From the NCBI RefSeq assembly GCF_022539505.1, contig NC_061508.1, positions 63,373,754 to 63,437,753 on the forward strand: a stretch of DNA of 64,000 nt, in the 5' to 3' direction. Below, piece by piece: positions 1 to 10,419 of this stretch. Within the stretch, counting starts at the first letter, position 1; every line of letters starts with the position of its first letter. The DNA is from Lolium rigidum (taxonomy: Eukaryota; Streptophyta; Magnoliopsida; Poales; Poaceae). Below the pieces are notes generated by a model. It searched no databases. It was not told where the DNA came from and was given only the letters and a program-made list of their open reading frames with translations. Made by a program: the position numbers and the translations under genes.

Positions 1-2339
1 ACCATTACAAGGTGTTACTAAAATAGTATGAGATGCTCACCTCATTTAAATCATCCTTCTCAAATAAAATGAAGTAATGTATGGACCTTTAATTCCTAAG
101 CTCATACTTGCTCCCTTATAAATCTTAAATCCAAATAATATTTAAATTAATTAAAGCACATGAGATGATGAATCTCATTTAACCCATTTTTTTAAAATAC
201 TAAGTGTAAAGTGTTGACCTTGGTCAACATGAGATCACCCCTGGTTGTTTTGAGAATATTAAATCACCTCAGTAATAACCCTTTAAATTTGTTACACTTA
301 TGTGCTAAATCATATGAGAGATATTCCTCTCATTTAAATCTTGTCCTCAAGCAATCCAATATGAGGTAGTAATCATAGTCTAAGTAACCTCATATTAAAT
401 TATTTGATGGCATTAAAACACTACCATGTTAGTATTAAAATGCATGAGGTATGGAACCTCATTTAAATCATTTTCTCAAATGGTAAGTATGAAGAGGTTG
501 ACTTTAGTCAACCTAGGTCATATATTATTCATAAGAGAAATTAAATCTTAAGAAGATTCAATGAGAGGAAATTATTTTCTCACAGACTAAAGAGAAACCC
601 TAACTCCATTTTCAATGAGAGGAAATTATTTTCCTATATTTAAATAAGGAAACCCTAGCATAATCTTGTAATAAATGTTAAGTAGTGATGCTAGATCATT
701 GTGTGAGCCACTAAGGCTAATTAAGAGTACTTAAGTATTGTTTGGTGATTGTATCCTCGTATTCGTTTATAGACGCTAGTACCGGAGACTATCAAGAGGA
801 GGAAGTATTCTACCAAGAGGAAGAAGAAGAATACTTTGATCACTTCACCAATCAAGGCAAGCTAACCTTCTTGCAACCTAGACTAATGCAAGCTAATAAA
901 CTTGCTAACCATCAGGGTGCAAAGCTCTACTAGAGCAAGGCATCATTACATTTTACTTTATGAACCTATCCCAAAGTTTTTACTTTATAAGCCTTACTTG
1001 ATTTTATTTATCAAAGTTACTTTTTGATTTATGATTCAATTGGTCTAGAGTAGAACAATACTTGATTTAGATTGGCACTCCTCAAAGCTAGATAGCACCC
1101 CTCATATAGTTGCTATTGCTAATCAATTAAAATTGGATTACTCTAGATGGGAACATGTGACTTTGAAAGGAAGTTGAAACCCTGGGATGATGGTTCATTC
1201 CATTGAATGACTTTGAAGGTGAATATGACCAAGAGAAGATGGTGATTTTTGATATAAAACTGATGGTTGGGTTCGGATGCGATACCATTCCAATTTTGAA
1301 AGTACCCCCACAATACCCAAAATGGGTACGGGCTTAACTAGAAATTTATGTGCTTTAGTATGGGTTCCCTCTAAACAAGCGTCATCGGGGTTATGCCAAG
1401 GGCTGCCTCCAAAGACATCTGAGATGATGTGACATGATTGAGGTGAATTGTCCGGCCCAAGCCCTGTGCAGTTCCCGGGTTTACAGTTGGTTCTCACCGG
1501 GAGGCCAAGCTCATGGGGAGAGGTGCCTGTACTAGAGTATATAAGTGAAAGGTTATGGTTGGTAGTCCGCATACGGAGTATGATAAATCAGGGCCGATTA
1601 ACCACGACGGATTATTGCAAATATTGTGGCACAAGAGTACGACCTCTGCAGAGTGTAGAACTATTCGAATAGCCGTGTCCACGGTTACGGACGATTGGAA
1701 AGGCCATACTGTTCCGTCATCAGACCATTTTCAAAAATGTGACATATGACTGGTGACTTGCTGTTGCAAGTGGAATGGTGATTTGGGATTGAATCACCAC
1801 TGAGTTGTGGGAATGACACTAATGTTCCCACTCGAGATAGTCTATTTGATTCAAGCATCTTTACTAAATGTTTATGAAATAAACTTGGCTTTATGCAAAT
1901 AAACCTAGCGCTTAGTATCCCCTTACCACAACTAATAGTGCTTACACTAGTATTAGTTTGCGAGTACTTTAAAAGTACTCATGGCTTTGTCCCTGGCTAT
2001 TCAAATGGCCAGACTATGAAGGTGAACGAGTTGTACGAGGAAGATGGACAGCAGAACGTTTACGACAACTAGGACCGCTCTCGACGTCAACGGTTGCTCG
2101 TGGAACGGATGGACCACGACCGTTACTTCGCTTCCGCTATGTGTCTTGTAATAGGATCTCTAGATCCACTATGTTGTACTAAGACTGGATCATGTGATCC
2201 TTTGTTGTAAGACGATTATGTGTTGTAATAAATGATGTGTTGTGATATCAAGCTATTATGTCTCGCAAAAACAATATTCCTGGGATTGCGAGGAATGGCA
2301 TAATAGGCATCTGGACTTAAAAATCCGGGTGTTGACACA
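1..2339 (+). mobile_element. Gypsy-type long LTR remnant, truncated by window start
   Basis: AT-rich sequence without a sustained reading frame, ending near 2337-2339 in ..GGGTGTTGACACA, an LTR-style CA end. A TATA-like stretch lies at about 637-650, just after a 21-base direct repeat (around 560 and 613). A short acidic frame (742-933, Gln/Glu-rich) is of the kind I associate with leader regions of Triticeae gypsy LTRs and is not a gene. Family assignment is not possible by eye; the left end lies outside the window. Confidence 0.55.
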
Positions 2340-2671
2340 TGTGAGGGAGAGTGTTCAAGGAGGTGGGACCGTTAGATAATAAGCTCAAGATCAACTCGAG
2401 CTCATTTATTCGTGAGAAAGTGAAGATCTATCGTGAAAAAGTCATGACAGTAGTCATGTTGAGATGACGAGTTGGGGGAGGAAGTCGCCGATCGGCAAAA
2501 CCATACCATTGGTGTAAGGACCAGGGGTAGGTTGCTGGGTGGAGTCACCCTTGACAAAGGCGAGACTCCCGAATTGGATGAAATTTCTAACAACGATTGT
2601 GGACCTGATCCCGCCGAGTGTTCCTCCCTGGAAGTCATTCTAGACGCCTTGTGCCCACGGTGGGTGCCAAA
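2340..2671 (-). mobile_element. Gypsy internal fragment with primer-binding site, minus orientation
   Basis: Read on the minus strand, a sequence close to TGGCGCCCACCGTGGG (about 2652-2670) follows the LTR end directly. That is the primer-binding-site type used by many plant gypsy (Tat/Athila-like) elements. Only about 330 bases of leader remain, with no gag domain. A block near 2452-2480 (tgttgagatgacgagttggg) recurs at about 2698-2725 inside the adjacent LTR. Confidence 0.5.
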
Positions 2672-3300
2672 TGTCGTGGGAAAGTCACATCAATAGTCAT
2701 GTTGAGCTGACGAGTTGGGGCAGGAAGTTGTCTGCTACCAGGGAATGGATTAGTACACGATGTACCCAGCTTTAGGTTCCACGACGGTGGCGGAACCCTA
2801 CGTGTTGCTTTCAACTTTATTATCAGTATAGCAATTACAACGATACTCGATGGCTTAGGATATGCGAGTAGGGCTAAGGCGAGTTAAGCTAGCGAGAGCT
2901 TGTTTGCATATTGCTTGTCTCTCCCCTAGGGGTCTTCATGTGCCTCCTTGTTAGGGAGCATGACTACAACTCAGACTATGCTTGATATCTTCGATGGCAA
3001 GTCCAATTAGTGTCTTGTTCGTAGTCACTTTGTACCAACTTGGAAGGCGTCGATCCAAGTCTTCCTTGTGCAAGCCCACGCAGGAGCAGCCGCTGGTAGG
3101 CGATGGGCCTCCCATGCCGCACGGGTCGTCTTTGTCGTGGGGGTACCCGCTTGGTATATCCCCACGTCAAGATCTTCAGATGGTTCTTACATCTTGACAT
3201 GCTAAATAGCAAACCATCATTCATAACACTTTGCGGGGGGAACTCAAGCTGCCCGCGATGGTCATGCTTGACCGAAACCATGAAGCATAGTTAGTTTGTG
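2672..3300 (-). mobile_element. Gypsy LTR fragment, minus orientation
   Basis: Starts (plus sense) TGTCGTGGGAAAGTC directly beside the primer-binding site, so it is the 5' LTR of a minus-oriented element. The distal end is not clearly defined and is placed where sequence character changes near 3300. No coding frame is credible here. Confidence 0.45.
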
Positions 3301-3924
3301 TCATGGTGTGCTCTCTGTTTGGCATTGGCCCAACACGAGCCCACGCCTTGGCCACTTCTCAGAGTTTCGGTGAACATCAATTCATGTCGGTTGCTACCTC
3401 TGTTAGGACTTCCATTCTCCTAACCATCCTTTGGAAGATACTGATAGATGGAAAGTAATCTGCTTATAAGATACATGCAGTTTAGTGATTATCTCCCATC
3501 ATGACTATGTGCAATTCTTGAACAATTTCCCCTCTAATGATTGTTTGAAGAAAAAGAACGGTGTCCACATTTGTCAGCATTCAAACACATTTCCCTCCTT
3601 TTAGCAGGCCCGTAGTTCAAAGTGACAGGGAAAAATAAACTCTACGGCGTCAACCTACCCGCAAGTCCCCTGAAAATTCAAATTCTACGTCAACGACACG
3701 CGGGACCCACTCCGACCTGACCCACCCGGTCTCTCGCGAGTCATCCGGCGGCCACGTACCCAACCCTCGTGTCCAACCCCGCAACGGCTATATTCGCGCA
3801 CCTCTTTCTCTGACGCGTGGGCCCAGGAGATCTGAGTCGTCTCGCTTTCCCCTGATCCTTGATAAGTCCCCGGCCGCCCAAGACTTCCAAATCCCTCACC
3901 GACCCGAAGCAGATCGGCAAATAC
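3301..3924 (+). promoter_or_regulatory. Upstream region and 5' UTR of the reticulon-like gene
   Basis: No gene or recognised repeat. The sequence becomes GC-rich from about 3650 toward the ATG at 3925, as is common for grass 5' UTRs. An in-frame upstream ATG at 3859 would add 22 residues, so the start is not fully certain. No clear TATA box was seen. Confidence 0.4.
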
Positions 3925-6894
3925 ATGGCGGCCATGGCCACGGACTTCCCCTCGCCGGCTCCGGCCGCCGCAAAGCTCCCCGCGCCTCCGTACCACCACT
4001 CCCCCGCGGCCGAGGAGGCCATGACGCCGCCGCCGAAGCCGGCGGGCCAGGGCCAGCGGTCGCCTCTCCCGTCGCCGCTGCAGCTGTCAGGGTCAGGGTA
4101 CTCGCTCCACGACCTGCTCCTGCTCTCCCCGTCCCCGACCTCCCGCCGCAGCCGGTCCAGGCAGCGCGGCGCGGGCGTCGACTCCAGCCTGGAGATGGCG
4201 GGGACGCCTCCGAGGCGGACGCGTCGCGCGGCGGCGCCCGCGGGGGCCTCGCCGAGGAACGGGAGGCGCGCTAGGCGGAGGCTGGAGAAGGAGGTCGAGC
4301 CGCAGGAGGACGCCATTCGGAAGGCGCGCAGGAGGAAGCCCACCTGGGCGGCGCCGAAGGCCGCAGCCGCGGTGGCCGTGGCTGCGGCGGTCGCAGAGAA
4401 GGAGGATGACATGAGCTTGGCTTTGGTCCCTGCTCCATCCGATGCCCCGCACGGTGATTCGAGCTTGCTTAATTACCGAAACCATTGATCCGAGTGCTGG
4501 CTTAATTCGAAGCATAACTGACTAACTGTAATTGTTTCAGTCACGACGGCTGACGCTCTGGAACAGTCCGGGTGGGAAGGTCTCTGGGAAAGGATCGTCG
4601 AGCTGGTGATGTGGAAGGACGTCGCGAAATCAGCGCTCTGGTTCGGGCTGGGATCCATGTTCTTCTTCGCCTGCTCCTTCTCAAGAGAGATCACCTTCAG
4701 GTACTGCTAGTCTGCTGCTCTTTTACCTGAAATTCCTACGTGGCTCATTTTCCCGTGCTAATCCCGCATAAGTTTCCCATCTACAGCCCGATCTCTGCAT
4801 TCTGTCACCTGGGCGTCATGATCTTAGGCCTAGCCTTCTTGAAAGATTCTGTGCCACAGAGGTATGCAGTGTGAACCACAGATCATCTGCTCGTTGCTGT
4901 ATTTCAGTCAACGAAGTAATTTCAGTTCGCATTTGTAGCAGCCAGCCGCTGGAGACTGGAAGGAACTTCCAGTTGACTGAAGAAGATTTGCTTCGTGCTG
5001 CCAGAGCCGTGTTGCCGTTTGCTAACTCCTTGATATCTACGGCACAAGTGATCTTCTCGGGTAACCCGTCGATGACTCTCAAAGTAAGCATCAAATTCAG
5101 CCGTGGCTTGCGTTTCTGCTGAAGCAAAATGTTTTCCCTGACTAATTTGTAACCCCTGAAAAAACATAGGTATTGCCTGTTCTTCTGTTCGGTGCAAAAT
5201 ATGGTAGTCTGGTTACCTTATGGAGGCTTCTAGCCACAGGTACAATTGGATGCACAAGGGTAGCATTGGCTCAATTTTAGCATATTGCAGGTTATATCAT
5301 GTTCTTGTTCATGAAACTTTGCAGGATTTTTCTCCAGTTTTACACTCCCCAAGCTGTATATGTGCTATTCGACTCAAATTCATAGAACAGGTATAACTAC
5401 TAGTCCCTGCTGACATTACCTTCTTTGTAACTTATGGCTGATGTTCATAGCATAACACCAGTTTCCACCCTTTTTACTCCAGTCGAGAATGTTAGAGACC
5501 GGGCTCTAGAAGCATGGAAGTCTTGCCCCCGCAAGAAACTCGTTGCGGGCACAGCAGTGACAATGTGCTGGAATTTGTTTAGCATCAAGACACGCTTCCT
5601 GGCAGGTAGGTACAGTTGGGATAACTTGTGATGTCAATCTTTCAGTTGCTTTAACTCCAATATAGTGTTTCATAGAAATAGGATGTGTTTAACATAAAAT
5701 TATAAAAAGTTTACCATATTTCCATTGATACACATAATGTAAAATATGATGGAGGTTTCGACGTCTGTATGGTGTCATTGTCTCCAATAAACAACCTATG
5801 CAATTTCCGTTTTTCTCATGTCGTTCTAATCTCACCGTCCATGACAAGTTCCAGATGAAGAATTCATGGATTATGATTACAAACCGTGAAACACCCTCCT
5901 TCAGATAATATGGAGTAGCTGTTTCAACAAAATAAAATATCTTCTTAATGTTGACGTTCTATACTTTGACAGTCATTTCAGTGCATGTAATGTTACAAAT
6001 GTGATGTTACACTTTAAATTGTAAAGTACTAAAACAAAGCTAAACTTTCAGAAACATGGCCTTTGAAACACTTAGAGATCAACCGAATTTAATAATCTGG
6101 ATTTCTTCCTGATGATGTTCTAGTTTAACAGTCTGTTCAGTGTGCATGTCATGTTAGAAAATTGTGTTTAAGGTTGAAATTGGGAAGCACTTGAACAGAG
6201 TGACACTTGGAAACATGGCCTTTTGAAACTCTTAGACTGAAGTTAAGAATTTGGAGTTCTTGCTGTTGATATTCCATAACATTTAACAATCAGTTCCGTG
6301 TCCATGCCATATTAGAGAATTATGCTTACACTTGAAATTCGGAAGTACTTAGACAGAGTGACACTTTCCGAAGCATGGCCTTTGAAACTCTTAGAGATTG
6401 ACCAAAGTTATTAGATGCCAGAACGGGGCAATCTTCTGAATAGATTTATTATCACCTCCCAATTTTTTTTATAAACTTACTACTTCGCCCATATCTGATT
6501 TTTTTTTATAAACTTACTACTTTGCCCATATCTTAATATTCAGTCATATTCATATGTGACATTAGATATGTTTTAGCTCTTCATAATTTTCAATATTAGA
6601 TAGATAGTGTTTGTTTGTTTTTTAATAACTGAAATGATAACATCGCATGTGTGGGTTTAGATCCTTTGTTGCGTACGGGAATCATTCATTTTCTTATGAT
6701 TTGAACCGAATTCAAATTCAGTGCAGCACATGCATGACTGAATATATCAACATAATAACATTACATATTTTCTTGCAGCCTTCATTTCAGTAGTAATACT
6801 GCGCTACAATCATCAGTACCACAAGGCTGATGTGAACCCAGAAGTTAAATGTTGCCAAGATGACCAAGAGCAGGAAATGGAGGTGAAACCATAG
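3925..6894 (+). CDS. Reticulon-like protein (RTNLB, long N-terminal extension)
   Basis: Eight exons join in frame with GT/AG borders: 3925-4453, 4541-4700, 4787-4861, 4939(or 4942)-5083, 5170-5239, 5325-5390, 5483-5605 and 6779-6894, giving about 427 residues. Exon 1 encodes a Pro/Ala/Arg-rich, probably disordered N-terminus (about 176 residues). Exons 2-8 encode a reticulon homology domain beginning near VMWKDVAKSALWFGLGSMFF, followed by a second hydrophobic pair (exon 3) and VLPVLLFGAKYGSLVTLWRL (exon 5). The C-terminus is acidic and ends EMEVKP. Reticulons insert hairpins into the ER membrane and shape tubules. The extended N-terminus and exon pattern resemble the plant RTNLB17/21-type subgroup. 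All reading-frame phases agree across the seven introns. The start could instead be the in-frame ATG at 3859. Confidence 0.88.
5955..6410 (+). repeat. Three diverged ~160-bp tandem repeats in the last intron of the reticulon gene
   Basis: Three consecutive units begin near 5960, 6128 and 6288. Each runs from a caGT(C/T)..TTC(A/C)GTG start, through ATG(C/T)(C/A)AT, GAAATT.GGAAG.ACTT and CAGAGTGACACTT, to CATGGCCTTT(T)GAAACTCTTAGA. Copies 2 and 3 are closer to each other than to copy 1. Non-coding; origin unknown. Confidence 0.75.
6462..6535 (+). repeat. Short tandem duplication
   Basis: Two adjacent copies of a unit of about 45 bases containing TTTTTTTATAAACTTACTAC followed by TT(C/T)GCCCATATCT. 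It lies in the same intron as the 160-bp repeats. Confidence 0.7.
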
Positions 6895-7730
6895 AAAACT
6901 GAAGTATATCGGCATCTTGCCGCTGGAAAGCTTGTAACGTTTAGAACTCGTTATTTCTGTACAATAATGGTCAGTTCCATGTCCAGTGGTTCTACTTTGT
7001 GTCTGGCTACCAGCTAACTTCAACATCAGGACTGGCTCTACCGTAACCGTAGCATAAGTATCCATCCTAGTGCAGTCAATGGCCATGGATAGAATTGCCA
7101 TAATGGTTTATGAAATAGTTGCATATGTGTATTTACCAGAGATGGGCATTTGAGCCGATATATATAATGGCACTCAAGTTCATAAGTGAATATTACAAGT
7201 CATTACATGAATCTGATAGCACGAAAACAATGGCCTAAGAGCATCTCCAACATCCAACAGACGCGCTATATAGGCCGCGCGGCATAAAAACGTCCGATAT
7301 AGCGCGCGCGGGACAGAATCTGGCGCTCCAGCAGGCGCGGTAAACGGCGCGGCGCTGTAAAAAATTTAGGGCGCGCGGCTTTTTGCACAATCCGGAGCGG
7401 CATATCTGGCGCGTCGGCTACAGCGCGCGGCATCGCTCGTCCTAGCGCGAAAAAGCCAACGGCTGGAAAATTCCTCCCCCGCGCCCGCGCCTTCATTTCC
7501 CCACCTACCGCCGGCGCGAAATCCAGCCGCCGCCGGTCGACTCCGCCGCCGCCCCCGCTCGCGCGCCGCCGCGTCGTAGATCCGCGTCGCCCGCACCTCC
7601 TCCTTGCGGCGGCGGACGTTCCGCCGCGCCTGTGTCGCTCGCGCGGCCGTCGGCGAGGAGTTGTAGCCGGCGGTCCTTCTCCGCGGCCCCTTCGCGCCGC
7701 CGTCGCGTTCTCCTCCGCGCGAGCGTCGAC

Positions 7731-9132
7731 ATGTCGTCCTCGTCGTCGTCGAGCTTGCTTGCAACATGGCGCGCCCATGGTGCTCGCCCATTTGCTCGCA
7801 AGGTATGAACCTCCGCCGGCCGGCCTCTATTTACTCGCTACAATTGTTCATAGTGAAGTAATTTCATACATATGTTTGTAGAGTTCCTCATATGATTCAT
7901 CGGATGACGAGTTCGACCAAGAAGAAGAGGAGAACATATCGATACTATTAGCATACCGCGCCGTTAAGAGGCCAAAATTTGGTGGATCGGTGTTCGGTAG
8001 ACAGAAGTTGTGGAGAGAAAGGATTGAAGGGCATGAGAAATTGATGCGGTCGTATTTCAATGAGAATCCGATTTTCCCCGAAAGCTATTTTCGGCGGCGT
8101 TTCCGGATGAGTCTCAACTTGTTCAAGCACATTGCAACGGAGGTCACCAAATATGATCGCTTCTTTGAGCAAAGGAGGAATGCCGCCGGAGAACTTGGCC
8201 ATAGCACATATCAAAAGGTGACCGCCGCCTTGCGTATGTTGGCATATGGTATACCGGCGGATCTTGTTGATGATCATTTGGCCATGGGAGAGAGCACTTC
8301 TATCTTGTGTGTGAAGCGCTTTGTCGTTGCAATTGTCAATGTCTTTGGCTCCACATACTTGAGAGCCCCCAATGCTCAAGACACGGCAAGGCTTTTGGAG
8401 ATCAACGCCAACCGGGGGTTTCCCGGTATGCTTGGTTCCATTGATTGTATGCATTGGAGTTGGAAGAATTGTCCAGCGGCATGGCATGGACAATTCAAAG
8501 GGTACAAGAAGGATGCCACCATAGTACTTGAAGCGGTGGCCGACCAAGAGACTTGGATATGGCATGCTTTCTTTGGAATGCCCGGATCTTGCAATGACAT
8601 CAATGTTCTTCAACGGTCACCACTGATGACAAGACTTGCAATGCGGGAAGGTCCATTGGTGGAGTTTGAAGCAAATGGCCACAAGTACAACTATGGCTAC
8701 TACCTCGCCAACGGCATATATCCAAGGTGGCAAACATTTGTGAAGCCAATTATTCAACCAAAAGGTAAAAAGCAAACTCAATTCCACAATGCACAAGCGG
8801 CGGCTAGGAAAGATGTAGAGAGAGCATTTGGGATTTTGCAAGCCCAATTTGCCATAGTTAGAGGACCGGCTAGATTTTGGGATCAAGAATGCCTTTGGTA
8901 TATCATGACCGCGTGTGTAATCATGCACAACATGATTATAGAGGATGATCGCGGAAAAGATGTGGATCATACCCACTACGACTTGATGGGGGTTCCCGTG
9001 CAAGTGACGAGGTCCGCACATAGGATTGCCCGATTCATTGCCTCATACCATGCCATTCGGTGCAACGACACACATGATGAGCTTCAAAAAGATCTCATGG
9101 AAGAATGGTGGAATTGGAATGGACAACAATAG
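7731..9132 (+). CDS. PIF/Harbinger transposase (HARBI1/ALP1-like DDE nuclease), apparently intact
   Basis: Two exons, 7731-7802 and 7882-9132, with GT/AG borders and phase 0, give 440 residues. Exon 1 is short and serine-rich; exon 2 begins with an acidic stretch (DSSDDEFDQEEEE). The DDE catalytic triad is present: Asp about 212 in GSIDCMHW, Asp about 263 in [10 protein letters not shown] and Glu about 337 in KDVERAFGILQAQFA. These are the hallmark motifs of the DDE superfamily endonuclease fold in HARBI1/PIF proteins. No internal stop or frameshift was seen, unlike the other Harbinger copies in this window. The protein would cut and join the element ends in the nucleus. The codon at 7990 is GTG, so a start there is unlikely. 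Expression is unknown. Confidence 0.9.
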
Positions 9133-9224
9133 TTGCATATTTGTTGTATTTGTTTGAAAACTATGTGTTGTATTGTCTCAAAACCATGTTGTATTGTTGT
9201 ATGTTGGACGTGTTGTATTTGGTG

Positions 9225-9768
9225 CGATGATGGCAATGGGCAGGGTATGGGCAGGGTAGAGCAATACCATACCCATACCCGTATAGTCAATGGGTACAAA
9301 CTTCTACCCATACCCGTACCCATGGGTATAAAACTTTACCCATACCCATACCCGGCGGGTACCCGTACCCATTGGGTACCCGGTGGGTAGGATAAATTCT
9401 ACACAAGTCAATCACAATTTTACATTTATCGATAACAAATTTGATTAAAAAATTTAACTATCTCAACTTAATAACATGTAGTTGAGTACATAACAATTAA
9501 CATAATATAGAAATCACATTATCATATTCTAACATCATAAGTCAACAAAAATAGACATGTCACGTAAGATTTGACAATAAACGGGCAGGGTATGGGTTTA
9601 CCCGCGGGTACGAGGCTATACCCGTGCCCTTCCCATGACTTAACGGGCAGGGTATGGATACTACCCATGGGCATAAAAGTGTACCCATACCCTGCCCATG
9701 CGGGTACGGTACCCGTGGGTACCCGTACCCGTGGGTACCCGTACCCGTGGGTAAAATTGCCATCCTTA
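9225..9768. mobile_element. hAT-type MITE nested in the Harbinger element
   Basis: Flanked by an 8-bp TSD ATTTGGTG (9217-9224 and 9769-9776). Ends share an inverted GATGGCAAT/ATTGCCATC core. Both arms are packed with alternating GGGTA/TACCC words that make dense palindromes (GGGTACCC), while the centre (9390-9580) is AT-rich. No ORF is meaningful. An 8-bp TSD indicates hAT-type transposition. Confidence 0.85.
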
Positions 9769-10281
9769 ATTTGGTGTGAAGTATTGTTGTGAACAATGTA
9801 TTGTATTTGGATGGTACAATATATTTGTGAATTTTTATATATTGTTTGATCTTCTTGGATGCATACTTGTGTGTGTTTGTTGTTTGCGCCGCGCCCGCGC
9901 GCTGCAAAATGGCGCGTCCGGCGGAGGTGCTATTTTACCGCGCCAACGCGCGCTGCAAAATGGCGCACCCGGCGGAGGAAAAATCGATCATGCGCGCGGC
10001 AACGGTTTAGCGCGCGCAGATTTTTGCTTTTGGCGCGCCGCGATATAGCGCGCCTGTTGGAGATGCTCTAACTACTACAAGTCTGTGCAGCACATTTTTT
10101 TCTTTCTTTTCTATAATCCCCAGATCAGACCTCCGGTAAACATTGCTAGAACAAAAACGATGGCTTGACAGCTAGGAGAGCTGTGCTGCATTTAGTTGCT
10201 CACCTATCGGCGTGCACCGTGCCGGAGAGCCGCTACGAGACACTGACTTTGAGAATCAGGAATTTGAATCATTGACATGTA

Positions 10282-10363
10282 TTCCCTCCGGTCTCTTTTA
10301 ATTGATTCGGATTTAGTACAACTTTATACTAAATTTAAGTCAATTAAAAAGCACCAGATGAAG
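10282..10363. mobile_element. Small Stowaway-like MITE (82 bp)
   Basis: Flanked by TA on both sides. Ends TTCCCTCCGGTCTC.. and the reverse complement of ..GCACCAGATGAAG form imperfect inverted repeats that include TTTTAATTGA. The CCCTCCG start is typical of Tc1/mariner-derived Stowaway MITEs. Confidence 0.7.
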
Positions 10364-10419
10364 TAGATCCCACATAATTGATGGCTCCACTCAAAGCCAC
10401 CTTACTTTGGGCCTCCTAA

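Larger units (their letters stand above)
7239..10068 (+). mobile_element. Complete PIF/Harbinger DNA transposon
   Basis: Terminal inverted repeats start GAGCATCTCCAACA at both ends. The left end continues, after a 7-base local duplication (tccaaca), into gacgcgctatata; the right end's reverse complement continues ggcgcgctatatc. The target-site duplication is TAA (7236-7238 and 10069-10071), as expected for this superfamily. It encodes one apparently intact transposase (7731-9132). No Myb/SANT-like second ORF is visible inside it, although most autonomous PIF/Harbinger elements carry one. A hAT MITE (9225-9768) has inserted downstream of the transposase. Subterminal regions are rich in GCGCG and CTATA words. 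Confidence 0.92.

Noticed and set aside
742..933. Acidic 63-codon frame
   Set aside because: Lies inside a gypsy-type LTR, has no recognisable domain and starts at a non-ATG codon; treated as LTR leader sequence.
3685..4515. Long minus-strand frames opposite reticulon exon 1
   Set aside because: Antisense shadows of a GC-rich exon; the plus strand has consistent splicing and the reticulon domain.
7266..7801. Arg-rich minus-strand frames upstream of the intact transposase
   Set aside because: Compositional artefact of the GC-rich 5' part of the Harbinger element; no motif.
9225..9768. GGGTA-rich tract considered as interstitial telomere repeat
   Set aside because: Words alternate GGGTA/TACCC as palindromes and do not form TTTAGGG arrays; bounded by a hAT-type TSD.
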